From assembly GCA_028386065.3 (NCBI GenBank), contig JAKUCV010004254.1:214971-278970 (forward strand): DNA of 64,000 nt. The letters are read 5' to 3'. The notes under the pieces were generated by a model. It did no database searches. It saw only the letters and a list, made by a program, of their open reading frames with translations, and was not told the DNA's origin. A program made the translations under genes and the position numbers. This document shows positions 44,995 through 58,719 of this stretch, piece by piece. The stretch's first letter is position 1. The number at the start of each line of letters is the position of its first letter. Source of the stretch: Turnera subulata. Taxonomy: Eukaryota > Streptophyta > Magnoliopsida > Malpighiales > Passifloraceae.

Positions 44995-47900
44995 ATGGAG
45001 GATAAAACTAGCTTTATAAAACTCAATTCGTCGAATTATTGTTTGTGGAAGATGTATATGGAGAATCATTTGTATTGCAATGATTTGTTTGGGCTTATTG
45101 AGTGTGAGGGCCGAAAGGATGCAAGTACAAGTGATAAAGAGTGGAACTCTTTGAATCGGAAAATTGTTGCTAATATCCGGAAGTGGATTGATGTTAGTGT
45201 GGTTCATCATGTTAGTCAGATCACAGATGCTTATGAGCTGTAGAAGAAGCTGGAAGATTTGTTTAAGAAGCGGAGTGCGCAGAACAAGGCTTTTTATATT
45301 AAAAGGCTTGTGAACCTGAAGTATTCAGATGGGCATGATATGTCAGAGCACTTAAACAACTTCTAAGTAATATTGAACCACTTGACTACTTTGGGGATAA
45401 ATTTAGATGATGAAGTGCAAGCATTGATTTTGTTGAGTTCTTTGCCAGACAGTTGGGAGACTTTGACAGTATCTCTTAGCAATTCTGCTCGTGCTGTGAA
45501 GCTCACTTTAGATGCAGTGAAGGATAGTGTGATGGATGAAGCCGCCAGGAGGAAAGAACTGGGGGTTAAGTCCACTGAGTCAGAGGCCCTTGTTACAGAG
45601 AACAGGGGGAGGAGCAAGAGCAGAAAACTGCAAGGAAGAAAACATTCCAAGTCTCGTGATAAGAAGAAAGAGTGGAAGCCTAGAGGAAATTCCAAATTCA
45701 GAAGTCTGAATAGATGCTATTATTATGATAAGCCGGGACATATCCAAAGATAGTGTAGAAGCTTCAAGAGAGATCAAGAAAAGGAAGAAAGCAAGAAGGT
45801 TGCCAAAGAAGATTCAAGTGCAGTGGCAGTTGATTCCGAGGATGATTCCTTCCTTTTATATGAGGAGGAGAGCATTAATGTTGCACAGCAAGAATATACA
45901 TGGGTTTTAGACAGTGGTGCTTCCCGACACGTCACACCTTGTAGAGAGTTCTTTAATACCTACAAGGGTGGTGACTTTGGCTCATTGAAGATGGGTAACA
46001 AGTCCGATGCTCGGATTGTTGGAGTCCGTGATATTTGTCTAGAAACCAATCTTGGATTCAAGTTGCTACTCAAGGATGTAAGACATGTTCCAGATCTTCG
46101 ATTGAATTTAATCTCCACCGGCATTTTTGATGATGAAGGATATTACAGTAGCTTTGGTATTGGGTTTTGGAACCTTACTAAAGGGAAGGGTGCAAATGTC
46201 TTGGCAAAAGGGAAAAAGGAGAATACTCTCTACCGGACTCAAGCGAAGCCTTGCTATGATGAAGTAAAAGCCGTTGAGCATGAAGTCTGTATGGAGTTGT
46301 GGCATAAGAGGCTTGGACACTTGAGTGAGAAAGGCCTACAATTGCTTGCAAAGAAAGAGTTCTTGCCAAGCTTGTCAGGTACCTTGTCTAAATCTTGCAC
46401 TCATTGTTTAGTTGGCAAGCAACTTGGAGTGTCTTTCCATATTTTTCCTCCATTTAGAAAAAAGTAATGCTCTTGATTTAGTTCACACTGATGTTTGTTT
46501 CATGAGTGATAGATCCAATGGAGGTACTTTGTATTTTGTAATCTTTACTGATGACCACTCTAGAAAAGTATGGGCTTTTGTGTTGAAGAGTAAAGATCAG
46601 GTGCTTGATGTGTTCAAGAAGTTCCATGCCAGTGTTGAGAGAGAAACTGGGACGAAGTTGAAGGCCGTTAAAGCGGACAATGGTGGCGAATACCGGGGGC
46701 CATTTGAAGAGTATTGCAGTTCTTATGGCATCAAGCTTGTGAAGACACCTCCCAAAACACCGCAGCACAATGGTGTAGCAGAGAGAATGAACAGAACCAT
46801 TTGCAACAGAGTTGTTAGTATGCTCTCTCATGCAAAATTGCCTAAGTCATTTTGGGGTGAGGCAATGAGGACTGCAGTTGATTTGATCAATTTATCTCCT
46901 TCTACGGGACTTGATGGTGATGTTCCAGATAGAGTGTAGAGTGGAAACAAAGTGTCCTACAAGCAGTTGAAGGTGTTTGGTTGCAAGGCATTTGTTCCTG
47001 TGCCTAGAGATGAGAGGTCCAAGTTTGATAGCAAGGCTAAGCAGTGTATCTTCCTTGGATATGGGCATAATGATTTCAGGTATAGATTATGGGATTTGAA
47101 GAACAAGAAGATCATAAGGAGCAGAGATGTGGTGTTCTTTGAAGACCAGACACTAGAAGATTTTGATGAGAAGGAAAAGCCTAGTACTTCTTCCTCTTCT
47201 TCTAGTGAGGTACTAGGTGGCCCGAGTACAGTTCCATTTGTCCATGCTGATCACGGGGGAGATATGCAAAATGATGATGGTGATGCAATTGGTCATGATC
47301 CCAATGATGTTCCTATGGTTGAAAATGATGCACCGGAGCATGTTGATGTGGAGCCACCACCAGCCACAATTGAGAAGATCATCAAGAGAGCCATAACCGT
47401 CTACACGGTATCCTTCCAATGAGTGGGTGACAGTTACAGATGAAGGAGAGCCAGAAAGCTATGAAGAGGCCTTGTCACTTGATGATAGAAGAAAATGGTT
47501 GGAAGCCATGCAAGATGAGATGAATTCCTTGCATGAGAACAACACTTATGAGTTGGCTGAGTTGCCAAAGGGGAGGAGAGCACTTAACAAGAAATGGCAC
47601 TTTAGGCTAAAGACGGAAGAAAGTACTTCACAACCAAGGTACAAGGCGAGATTGGTTGTGAAAGGTTTTTGTCAAAAGAAGGGGACTGATTTTGATGAAA
47701 TCTTTTCTCCAGTTGTGAAGATGTCATCTATCCGGGTTCTTTTGGGTTTGGCAGCCCATTTGGACTTGGAGATTGAACAACTTGATGTGAAGACTGCTTT
47801 TCTCCATGGTGAGCTAGAGGAAGAAATCTACATGAAGCAGCCGGAAGGGTTTGAAGTCAAAGGAAAAGAGAACCTTGTGTGCAAGCTAAGGAAGAGCTTA

Positions 47901-49011
47901 TATGGTTTTAAGCAAGCTCCGAGAAAATGGTACAAGATGTTTGACTCCTTTATGATAGATCATGAGTTCAGCAGGACTACCTCTGATCACTGTGTCTATG
48001 TCAAGAGGTACTCTGATGATAATGTTATTATCCTCTTGCTGTATGTGGATGATATGTTGGTTGTTGGCCATGATGCAAAGAAAATTCGAAGTTTGAAGAA
48101 AGCTTTGAGTAGTTCACTTGTAATGAAGGATTTGGGACCAGCAAAGCAAATACTTGGCATGAAAATCTCTAGAGATCGGAATAAGAAGAAATTGTGGTTG
48201 TCTCAAGAGAGATACAACGAGAAGATTCTTGATAGGTTCAACATGGACAAGGCGAAAAGGGTGTGTTTTGCACTTGCAGCTCACTTTAGGCTTAGTTCCA
48301 AGCAAAGTCCTACAAGTGATCAAGAGAAGGAAGAGAAGAAGAAAGTGCCTTATGCTTCAGCCGTGGGTAGTCGGATGTATGCCACGGTGTGCACTAGGCC
48401 GGATATTGCCTATGCAGTTGGTGTAGTTAGCCGGTTCATGTCTAATCCGGGTAAAGAGCATTGGTCAGCTGTGAAATAGATATTGCGGTATCTCAGAGGT
48501 ACTTCTAGTTTGTGTTTATCCTTTAGCCATGGGAGTCCGATACTTGAGGGGTATACGGATGCGGATATGGCAGGAGATGTTGATTCTAGGAAGTCTACTT
48601 CTGGGTTTATGATGACCTTTGCAGGGGGAGCCGTGTCATGGCAATCAAAGTTGCAGAAGTGTGTAGCACTGTCCACTACAGAGGCTGAGTACATTGCCCT
48701 GTCAGAGGGTGGAAAAAAAGTTATGTGGATGAAGAAACTTCTTGAGGAACTTGGTCTTAGTCAAGACAAGTTCGTTGTCCATTGTGATTGTCAGAGTGCC
48801 ATCCATCTCAGTAAGAATCCTACCTTTCATTCAAGGTCGAAGCATATTGAGGTGCGGTATCAGTGGATACGAGAAGCTATTGAGATGAAGCAATTGTGTG
48901 TTGAAAAAATCCGTATGGAGGATAATGGCTCCGATATGATGACCGAGCCACTACCGAAGGAGATGCTTATTTTTTGCCGGAAACAAGCGGGCTTGGTAGA
49001 GCCCTCCATGT
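44995..49011 (+). pseudogene. Copia gag-pol, array copy 1, multiply broken
   Basis: Starts at ATG 44995 (MEDKTSFIKLNSSNYCLWKM). Gag runs to the zinc knuckle region (CYYYDKPGHIQR, where a TAG at 45751 replaces the next codon and the second Cys is Tyr). Protease TWVLDSGASRHVTPC, integrase (LWHKRLGHLSEKGL, HTDVC, KADNGGEYRG, NGVAERMNRTI), RT (LDVKTAFLHGELEEEIYMKQ, LLLYVDDMLVVG) and RNase H (GYTDADMAGD, STTEAEYIAL) follow in Copia order. Other breaks: TAG 45241, TAA near 45364, shift near 46460, TAG 46937, shift near 47380, TAG 48477. The normal final TGA has become TGG, so the last frame runs into LTR 2. Confidence 0.9.
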
Positions 49012-49017
49012 GGGTTT

Positions 49018-49028
49018 GGAGGGGGAGG
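49018..49028 (+). promoter_or_regulatory. Polypurine tract of array copy 1
   Basis: GGAGGGGGAGG directly before LTR 2; equivalents are at about 53851-53861 and 58708-58718. Marks the plus-strand priming site. Confidence 0.75.
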
Positions 49029-49029
49029 T

Positions 49030-49807
49030 TGTTGTGGTACGTCCAAACCCACATGGAGCGACCCAACAAGCAACTAATGTGGGTTTAATAATAAAAAAAA
49101 AGGATGGTGCAAGTCCAGCAAGTCACACACGTGACTTTTGGTAAAAAAAAATGAAAAAATGCCATTGTGTGGCATTCAGATGAGTAGCAAAAAAAAAAAA
49201 GAAAAAAGAGACGGCAGTGGTTTTTCACCGAGAGAGGAAGAAAAAAAATGGGGGAGTTCTCCTCATGCTTGCAAGCCTTGATCGGATAGCAAACGGAGTC
49301 CAATTTGAATGAAATTTCAGTATGTTGTTCTCCTCTTCAAGCTCTCCATTGTGAACGGAGCAGATCATTGAGAAGCTTCATGTTTCCGGGTATTGGTGTT
49401 ATACCCATTTGGTGATATTTTCCCACTTCTCCTCCAATTTGTTGCTTGTAATCCACTAGTATAGTGATGGACATATTGTTAGAGCCAAGATATGTTGATC
49501 TTGATGTTGTTTTTGATGTGTTAGCCTCTAGTTTTATCTAGGGAGGAAGTTTGATTGTGAATCCATTATTATTTGTGATAGTGGAGAATGACGGACTTCG
49601 GTCCCGTGGTTTTTACCCCACCTTGGGGGTTTTCCACGTATATTTGGTGTTGTGGATGTGTTGGTTTTGTTGCTAGCATTAATTTGGTTGGTTGATTGAT
49701 TTCTCAATTTTATGGCGCAAAGAGGGGAAAGAAACTGATTGGGTTATTTCGCTGCACATTTGATTCCGGTTAATTATATAATGTTGAATTGGGGATTTTT
49801 CTCAACA
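49030..49807 (+). repeat. Array LTR 2
   Basis: 778 bp. Shares inner-type variants with LTR 3 (GAGCGACCC, AATGTGGGTTT, GAGAATGACGG, GAATTGGGGAT). Confidence 0.92.
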
Positions 49808-49861
49808 AACTGGTAGCGAAGCCAAGGTTCATTGTTTGTGGTTTCTTGTACATATAAAAAA

Positions 49862-52800
49862 GGAGGATAAAGCTGGCTTGATAAAACTCAATTCATCGAA
49901 TTATTGTGTGTGGAAGATGTATATGGAGGATCATTTGTATTGCAATGACTTGTTTGGGCCTATTGAGTGTGAGGGCCGAAAGGATGCAAGTACAAGTGAC
50001 AAATAGTGAAACTTCTTGAATCAGAAAATTGTTGCTAATATCCGGAAGTGGATTGATGTTAGTGTGGTTCATCATGTTAGTCAGATCACAGATGCTTATG
50101 AGCTGTGGAAGAAGCTGGAAGATTTGTTTGAGAAGCGGAGTGCGCAGAAAAAGGCTTTTTTGATTAAAAGGCTTGTGAACCTGAAGTATTCAGATGGGCA
50201 TGATATGTCAGAGCATTTAAACAACTTCCAAGGAATATTGAACCACTTGACTACTTTGGGGATAAATCTAGATGATGAAGTGCAAGCAATGATTTTCTTG
50301 AGTTCTTTGCCAGACAGTTGGGAGACTTTGATAGTATCTCTTAGCAATTTTGCTCGTGCTGTGAAGCTCACTTTAGATGCAGTGAAGGATAGTGTGATTG
50401 ATGATGCTGCCAGGAGGAAAGAACTGGGGGTTAAGTCCACTAAGTCGGAGGCCCTTGTTATAGAGAACAGGGGCAGGAGCAAGAGCAGAAAACCGCAAGG
50501 AAGAAAACATTCCAAGTCTCGTGACAAGAAGAAAGAGTGGAAGCCTAGAGGAAATTCCAAATTCAGAAGTGAGATTAGATGCTATTATTGTGATAAGCCA
50601 GGACATATCCAAAGAGAGTGTAGAAGCTTCAAGAGAGATCAAGAAAAGGAAGAAAGCAAGAAGGTTGCCAAAGAAGATTCAAGTGCAGTGGCAATTGATT
50701 CCGAGGATGATTCCTTCCTTTTATATGGGGAGGAGAGCATTAATGTTGCACAACAAGAATATACATGGGTTTTAGACAGTGGTGCTTCCCAACACGTCAC
50801 ACCTTGTAGAGAGTTCTTTAATACCTACAAGAATGGTGACTTTGGCTCATTGAAGATGGGTAACAAGTCCGATGCTCGGATTGTTGGAGTCGGTGATATT
50901 TGTCTAGAAACCAATCTTGGATTCAAGTTGGTACTCAAGGATGTATGACATGTTCCAGATCTTCGATTGAATTTGATCTCCACCGGCATTCTTGATTATG
51001 AGGGATATCACAGTAGCTTTGGTAATGGGGTTTGGAACTTTACTAGAGGAAAGGGTGCAATTGTCTTGGCAAAAGGGAAAAAGGAGAATACTCTCTACCG
51101 GACTCAAGCGAAGCCTTGCTATGATGAAGTAAATGCCGTTGAGCATGAAGTCTCTACGGAGTTGTGGCATAAGAGGCTTGGGTGCTTGAGTGAGAAAGGC
51201 CTATAATTGCTTGCAAAGAAAGAATTCTTGCCAAGTTTGTCAGGTACCTTGTCTAAATCTTGCACTCATTGTTTAGTTGGCAAGCAACATAGTGTGTCTT
51301 TCCGTATTTTCCCTCCATCTAGAAAAAGTAATGCTCTTGATTTAGTTCACACTGATGTTTGTTTCATGAGTGATAGATCCAATGGAGGTTTTTGTATTTT
51401 GTAATCTTTATTGATGACCACTCTAGAAAAGTATGGGCTTTTGTGTTGAAGAGTGAAGATCAGATGCTTGATGTGTTCAAGAAGTTCCATGCCAGTGTTG
51501 AGAGAGAAAGTTGGATGAAGTTGAAGGCCATTAAAGCGGACAACGGTGGCGAATACCGGGGGCCATTTGAAGAGTATTGCAATTCTTATGGCATCAAGCT
51601 TGTGAAGACACCTCCCAAAACACCGCAGCACAATGGTGTAGCAGAGAGAATGAACAGAACCATTTGCAACAGAGTTGTTAGTATGCTCTCTCATGCAAAA
51701 TTGCCTAAGTCATTTTGGGGTGAGGCATTGAGGACTGCAGTTGATTTGATCAATTTATCTCCTTCTACGGCACTTGATGTTGATGTTCCAGATAGGGTGT
51801 GGAGTGGAAAGAATGTGTCCTACAAGCACTTGAAGGTGTTTGGTTGCAAGGAATTTGTTCGTGTGCCTAGAGATGAGAGGACCAAACTTGATAGCAAGAC
51901 TAAGCAATGTATCTTCCTTGGATATGGGCATAATGATTTCGGGTATAAATTATGGGATTTGAAGAACAAGAAGATCATAAGGAGCAGAGATGTGGTGTTC
52001 TTTGAAGACCAGACACTAGAAGATTTTGATGAGAAGAAAAAGCCTGGTACTTCTTCCTCTTCTTCTAGTGAGGTACTAGGTGGCCCGAGTATAGTTCCAT
52101 TTGTCCATGCTGATCACGGGGGAGATATGCAAAATGATGATGGTGATGTAATTGGTTATGAGCCCAATGAAGTTCCTACGGTCGATAATGATGCACCGGA
52201 GCATGTTGATGTGGTGCCACTACCACAGCCACAATTGAGAAGATCATCAAACGAGCCTCAGCCGTCTACACGGTATCCTTCCAATGAGTGGGTGACAGTT
52301 ATAGATGAAGGAGAGCCAAAAAGCTATGAAGAGGCCTTGTCACTTGATGATAGAAGAAAATGGTTGGAAGCCATGCAAGATGAGATGAATTCCTTGCATG
52401 AGAACAACACTTATGAGTTGGTTGAGTTGCCAAAGGGGAGGAGAGCACTTAAAAACAAATGGGTCTTTAGGCTTAAGATGAAAGAAAGTACTTCACAGCC
52501 AAGGTATTTGGTGAGATTGGTTGTGAAAGGTTTTGGTCAAAAGAAGGGTATTGATTGTGATGAAATCTTTTCTCCTTTTGTGAAGATGTCTTCTATCTTG
52601 GTTGTTTTGGGTTTGGCAGCCCATTTGGACTTGGAGATTGAACAACCTGATGTGAAGACAGCTTTTCTCCATGGTGAGCTTGAGGAAGAAATCTAGATGA
52701 AGCAACCGGAAGGGTTTGAAGTCAAAGGAAAAAAAACCTTGTAAGCAAGCTCCGAGGCAATGGTACAAGATGTTTGACTCCTTTATGATAGATCATGAGT

Positions 52801-53846
52801 TCAGCAGGACTACCTCTCATCATTGTGTCTATGTCAAGAGGTACTGTGATGATAATTTTATTATCCTCTTGCTGTATGTGGATGGTATGTTGGTTGTTGG
52901 CCATGATGCAAAGAAAATCCGAAGTTTGAAGAAAGCTTTGAATAGTTCACTTGCAATGAAGGATTTGGGACCGACAAAGCAAATACTTGGCATGAAAATA
53001 TCTAGACTCCGGAATAAGAAGAAATTATGGTTGTCTCAAGAGAGATACAAAGAGAAGATTCTTGATAGGTTCAACATGAACAAGGCGAAACTTTGTGTTC
53101 TGCACTTGCAGCTCACTTTAGGCTTAGTTCCAAGCAAAGTCCTACAAGTGACCAAGAGAAGGAAGAGAAGAAGAAACCGCCTTATGCTTCAGCCGTGGGT
53201 AGTCTGATGTATGCCATGGTATGCACTAGGCCGGATATTGCCTATGCAGTTGGTGTTGTTAGTTGTTTCATGTCTAATCCGGGTAAAGAGCATTGGTCAG
53301 CCGTGAAATAGATATTGCGGTATCTCAGAGGTACTTCTAGTTTGTGTTTATCCTTTGGCCATGGGAGTTCGATACTTGAGGGGTATACGGATGCGGATAT
53401 GGCAGGAGATGTTGATTCTATGAAGTCTTCTTCTGGGTTTATGATGACCTTTGCAGGGGGAGCCGTGTCATGGCAATCAAAGTTGCAGAAGTGTGTAGCA
53501 TTGTCCACTACAGAGGCTGAGTACATTTCCCTGTTAGAGGGTGGAAAAAAAAGTTATGTGGATGAAGAAACTTCTTGAGGAACTTGGTCTTAGTCAAGAC
53601 AAGTTCGTTGTGCATTGTGATAGTCAAAGTGCCATCCATCTCAGTAAGAATCCTACCTTTCATTCAAGGTCTAAGCATATTGAGGTGCGGTATCAGTGGA
53701 TACGTGAAGCTATTGAGATGAAGCAATTGTGTGTTGAGAAAATCCATGCGGAAGATAGTGGCTCCGATATGATGACCAAGCCACTACCGAAGGAAAAGCT
53801 TATTTTTTGCCGGAAGCAAGCGGGCTTGGTAGAGCCCTCCATGTGA
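49862..53846 (+). pseudogene. Copia gag-pol, array copy 2, multiply broken
   Basis: The start ATG is lost (AAAAGG where the other copies have AAATGG). The gag reading is broken by TAG and TGA near 50003-50009, then open at 50016-50948 through an intact zinc knuckle (CYYCDKPGHIQREC), the only complete one of the three, and protease DSGASQHVTPC. TGA near 50946, TAA near 51204 and a small deletion near 51391 interrupt integrase. The frame 51392-52696 covers the rest of integrase and the start of RT. A TAG at 52694 and a deletion of about 33 bp near 52740 damage RT, a shift near 53092 follows, then the amber at 53309 before RNase H. The last frame ends normally (GLVEPSM, TGA 53844-53846). Confidence 0.88.
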
Positions 53847-53862
53847 GTTTGGAGGGGGAGAT

Positions 53863-54634
53863 TGTTGTGGTAGGTCCAAACCCACATAGAGCGACCCAAC
53901 AAGCAACTAATGTGGGTTTAATAATAAAAAAAAGGATGGTGCAAGTCCAGCAAGTCACACACGTGACTTTTGGTAAAACAAAATAAAAAAAAGCCATTGT
54001 GTGGCATTCAGACGAGTAGCAAAAAAAAAAAATAGAGAGGGCATTGGTTTTTCACCGAGAGAGGAAGAAAGAAAATAGGGAAGTTCTCCTCATGCTTGCA
54101 AGCCTTGATCGGATAGCAAACGGAGTCGGATTAGGATGAAATTTCAGTATGTTGTTCTCCTCTTCAAGCTCTACAAAGTGAACAGAGCTGATCATTGAGA
54201 AGCTTCATGTTTCTGGGTATTGGTGTTATACCCATTTGGTGAGATTTTCCCACTTCTCCTCCAATTTGTTGCTTGTAATCCACTAGTATTGTGATGGACA
54301 TGTTGTTATAGCCAAGATATGTTGATCTTGATGTTGTCTTTGATGTGTTAGCCTCTAGTTTTTTCTAGAGAGGAAGTTTGATTGTGAACCTATTATTATT
54401 TTTGATAGTGGAGAATGACGGACTTCGATCCCGTGGTTTTTACCCCGCCTTGGGGGTTTTCCACGTATATTTGGTGTTGTGGTTGTGTTGGTTTTGTTGC
54501 TAGCATTAATTTGGTTGGTTGATTGATATCTCATTTTGATGGCGCAAAGAGGGGAAAGAAATTGACTGGGTTATTTCGCTGCGCATTTGATTCCGGTTAA
54601 TTATATAGTGTTGAATTGGGGATTTTCCTCAACA
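53863..54634 (+). repeat. Array LTR 3
   Basis: 772 bp, same variant set as LTR 2. Confidence 0.92.
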
Positions 54635-54686
54635 AACTGGTAGCGGAGCCAAGGTTCATTGTTTGTGGTTTCTTGTGCATATCGAA

Positions 54687-57600
54687 ATGGAGGATAAAGC
54701 GAGCTTGATAAAACTCAATTCGTCGAATTATTGTGTGTGGAAGATGTATATGGAGGATCATTTGTATTGCAATGACTTGTTTGGGCCTATTGAGTGTGAG
54801 GGCCGAAAGGATGCAAGTAAAAGTGATAAAGAGTGAAACTCTTTGAATCGAAAAATTGTTGCTAATATCCGGAAGTGGATTGATGTTAGTGTGGTTCATC
54901 ATGTTAGTCAAATCACAGATGCTTATGAGCTGTGGAAGAAGCTGGAAGATTTGTTTGAGAAGCGGAGTGCGCAGAACAAGGCTTTTTTTATTAAAAGGCT
55001 TGTGAACCTGAATTATTCAGATGGGGATGATATGTCAGAGCATTTAAACAACTTTCAAGGAATATTGGACCACTTGACTACTTTGCAGATAAATCTAGAT
55101 GATGAAGTACAAGCATTGATTTTGTTGAGTTCTTTGCCAGATAGTTGGGAGACTTTGACAGTATCTCTTAGCAATTTTGCTCGAGCTGTGAAGCTCACTT
55201 TAGATGGAGTGAGGATAGTGTAATGGATGAAGCTGCCAGGAGGAAAGAACTAGGGATTAAGTCCACTAAGTCAGAGGCCCTTATTACGGAGAACAGGGGG
55301 AGGAGCAAGAGCAGAAAACCGCAAGGAAGAAAACATTCCATGTCTCGTGACAAGAAGAAAGAGTGAAAGCCTAGAGGAAATTCCAAATTCAGAAGTGTGA
55401 TTAGATGCTATTATTATGATAAGCCGGGACATATCCAAAGAGAGTTTAGAAGCTTCAAGAGAGATCAAGAAAAGGAAGAAAGCAAGAAGGATGCCAAAGA
55501 AGATTCAAGTGCAGTGGCAATTGATTCCGAAGATGAGTCCTTCCTTTTATATGAGGAGGAGAGCATTATTGTTGCACAACAAGAATATACATGGGTTTTA
55601 GACAGTGGTGCTTCCCGACACGTCACACCTTGTAGAGAGTTCTTTAGTACGTACAGGAGTGGTGACTTTGGCTCATTGAAGATGGGTAACAAGTCCGATG
55701 CTCGATTGTTGGAGTCGGTGATATTTGTCTAGAAACCAATCTTGGATTCAAGTTGCTACTCAAGGATGTAAGACATGTTCTAGATCTTCGATTGAATTTG
55801 ATCTCCACCGGCGTTCTTGATAATGAGGGATATTACAGTAGCTTTAGTAATGGGGTTTGGAACCTTACTAGAGGAAAGGGTGCAATTGTCTTGGCAGAAG
55901 GGAAAAAGGAGAATACTCTCTACCGGATTCAAGCGAAGCCTTGCTATGATGAAGTAAATGCCGTTGAGCATGAAGTCTCTATGGAGTTGTGGAATAAGAG
56001 GCTTGGGCACTTGAGTGAGAAAGGCCTACAATTGCTTGCAAAGAAAAAATTCTTGCCAAGTTTGTCAGATACCTTGTCTAAATCTTGCACTCATTGTTTA
56101 GTTGGCAAGCAACATAGAGTGTCTTTCCGTATTTTCCCTCCGTCTAGAAAAAGTAATGCTCTTGATTTAGTTCACACTGATGTTTGTTTCGTGAGTGATA
56201 GATCCAATGGAGGTGTTTTGTATTTTGTAATCTTTATTGATGACCACTATAGAAAAGTATGGGCTTTTGTGTTGAAGAGTAAAGATCAGGTGCTTGATGT
56301 GTTCAAGAAGTTCCATGCTAGTGTTGAGAGAGAAACTAGGATGAAGTTGAAGGCCGTTAAAGCGGACAATGGTGGCGAATACCGGGGTCCATTTGAAGAG
56401 TACTGCAATTCTTATGGCATCAAGCTTATGAAAACACCTCCCAAAACACCGCAGCACAATGGTGTAGCAGAGAGAATGAACAGAACCATTTGTAACAGAG
56501 TTGTTAGTATGCTCTCTCATGCGAAATTGCCTAAGTCATTTTGGGGTGAGGCATTGAGGACTGCAGTTGATTTGATCAATTTATCTCCTTCTACGGCACT
56601 TGATGGTGATGATCCAGATCGAGTGTGGAGTGGAAAGAATGTGTCCTACACGCACTTGAAGGTGTTTGGTTGCAAGGCATTTGTTCGTGTGCCTAGAGAT
56701 GAGAGGTCCATGCTTGATAGCAAGACTAAGCAGTGTATCTTCCTTGGATATGGGCATCATGATTTCGGGTATAAATTATGGGATTTGAAGAACAAGAAGA
56801 TCATAAGGAGCAGAGATGTGGTCTTCTTCGAAGACCATACACTAGAAGATTTTAATGAGAAGGAAAAGCCTAGTACTTCTTCCTCTTCTTCTAGTGAGGT
56901 ACTAGGTGGCCCGAGTACAGTTCCATTTGTCCATGCTGATCACGGGGGAGGTATGCAAAATGATGATGGTGATGCAATTGGTCATGAGCCCAATCATGTT
57001 CCTATGGTTGATAATGATGCACCGGTGCATGTTGATGTGGAGCCACCACCACAGCCACAATTGAGAAGATCATCAAGAGAACCTCAGCCGTCTACACGGT
57101 ATCCTTCCAATGAGTGGGTGACAGTTACAGATGAAGGAGAGCCAGAAAGCTATGAAGAGGCCTTGTCACTTGATGATAGAAGAAAATTGTTGGAAGCCAT
57201 GCAAGATGAGATGAATTCCTTGCATGAGAACAACACTTATGAGTTGGTTGAGTTGCCAAAGGGGAGGAGAGCACTTAACAACAAATGGGTCTTTAGGCTA
57301 AAGACGGAAGAAAGTACTTCACAGCCAAGGTACAAGACGAGATTGGTTGTGAAAGGTTTTGGTCAAAGGAAGGGGATTGATTTTGATGAAATCTTTTCTC
57401 CTGTTGTGAAGATGTCTTCTATCCAGATTGTTTTGTGTTTGGCAGCCCATTTGGACTTGGAGATTGAACAACTTGATGTGAAGACAGCTTTCCTCTATGG
57501 TGAGCTAGAGGAAGAAATCTACATGAAGCAACCGGATGGGTTTGAAGTCAAAGGAAAAGAGAACCTTATATGCAAGTTAAGGAAGAGCTTATATGGTCTT

Positions 57601-58703
57601 AAGCAAGCTCCGAGGCAATGGTACAAAATGTTTGACTCCGTTATGATAGATCATGAGTTCAGCAGCACTACCTCTAATCATTGTGTCTATGTCAAGAGGT
57701 ACTCTTACGATAATTTTATTATCCTCTTGCTGTATGTGGATGATATGTTGGTTGCTGGCCATGATGCAAAGAAAATTCGAAGTTTGAAGAAAGCTTTGAG
57801 TAGTTCATTTACAATGAAGGATTTGGGACCGGCAAAGCAAATACTTGGCATGAAAATTTCTAGAGACCGGAATATGAAGAAATTGTGGTTGTCTCAAGAG
57901 AGATACATCGAGAAGATTCTCGATCGGTTCAACATGAGTAAGGCAAAACCGGTGTGTTCTCCACTTGCAGCTCACTTTAGGCTTAGTTCCAAGCAAAGTC
58001 CTACAAGTGACCAAGAGAAGGAAAAGAAGAAGAAAGTACCTTATGTTTTAGCCGTGGATAGTCTGATGTATGCCATGGTGTGCACTAGGCCGGATAATGC
58101 CTGTGTAGTTGGTGTTGTTAGCCGGTTCATGTCTAATCCGGGTAAAGAGCATTGGTCAGCCGTGAAATAGATATTGCGGTATCTCAGAGGTACTTCTAGT
58201 TTGTGTTTATCCTTTGGCCATGGGAGTCCGATACTTGAGGGGTATACGGATGCGGATATGGCAGGAGATGTTGATTCTAGAAAGTTTACTTCTTGGTTTA
58301 TGATGACCTTTGCAGGGGGAGCCGTGTCATGGCAATCAAAGTTGCAGAAGTGTGTAGCATTGTCCACTATAGAGGCTGAGTACATTGCTCTGTCAGAGGA
58401 TGGAAAAGAAGTTATGTGGATGAAGAAACTTCTTGAGGAACTTGGTCTTAGTCAAGACAAGTTCGTTGGGCATTGTGATAGTCAAAGTGCCATCCATCTC
58501 AGTAAGAATCCTACCTTTCATTCAAGGTCTAAGCATATTGAAGTGCGGTTTCAGTGGATACGAGAAGCTACTGAGATGAAGAAATTGTGCGTTGAGAAAA
58601 TCCATACGGAGGATAACGGCGCTGATATGATAACCAAGCCACTACCGAAGGAGAAACTTTTTTTTGCCAGAAGCAAGCGGGCTTGGTAGAGCCCTCCATG
58701 TGA
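54687..58703 (+). pseudogene. Copia gag-pol, array copy 3, longest surviving pol frame
   Basis: Starts at ATG 54687. TGA near 54834, a 1-nt loss near 55205, a TGA near 55364 and a 1-nt loss near 55705 break gag and protease. The zinc knuckle has lost two Cys (CYYYDKPGHIQREF). From 55753 an 805-codon frame covers integrase (LWNKRLGHLSEKGLQLLAKK, KADNGGEYRGPFEEYC, NGVAERMNRTI) and RT (KQPDGFEVKGKENLICKLRK, LLLYVDDMLVAG) without a break. It stops at the amber 58168-58170. RNase H continues at 58174 (GYTDADMAGD, EAEYIALSEDG) and shifts near 58660 in a T run. Confidence 0.9.
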
Positions 58704-58719
58704 GTTTGGTGGGGGAGAT

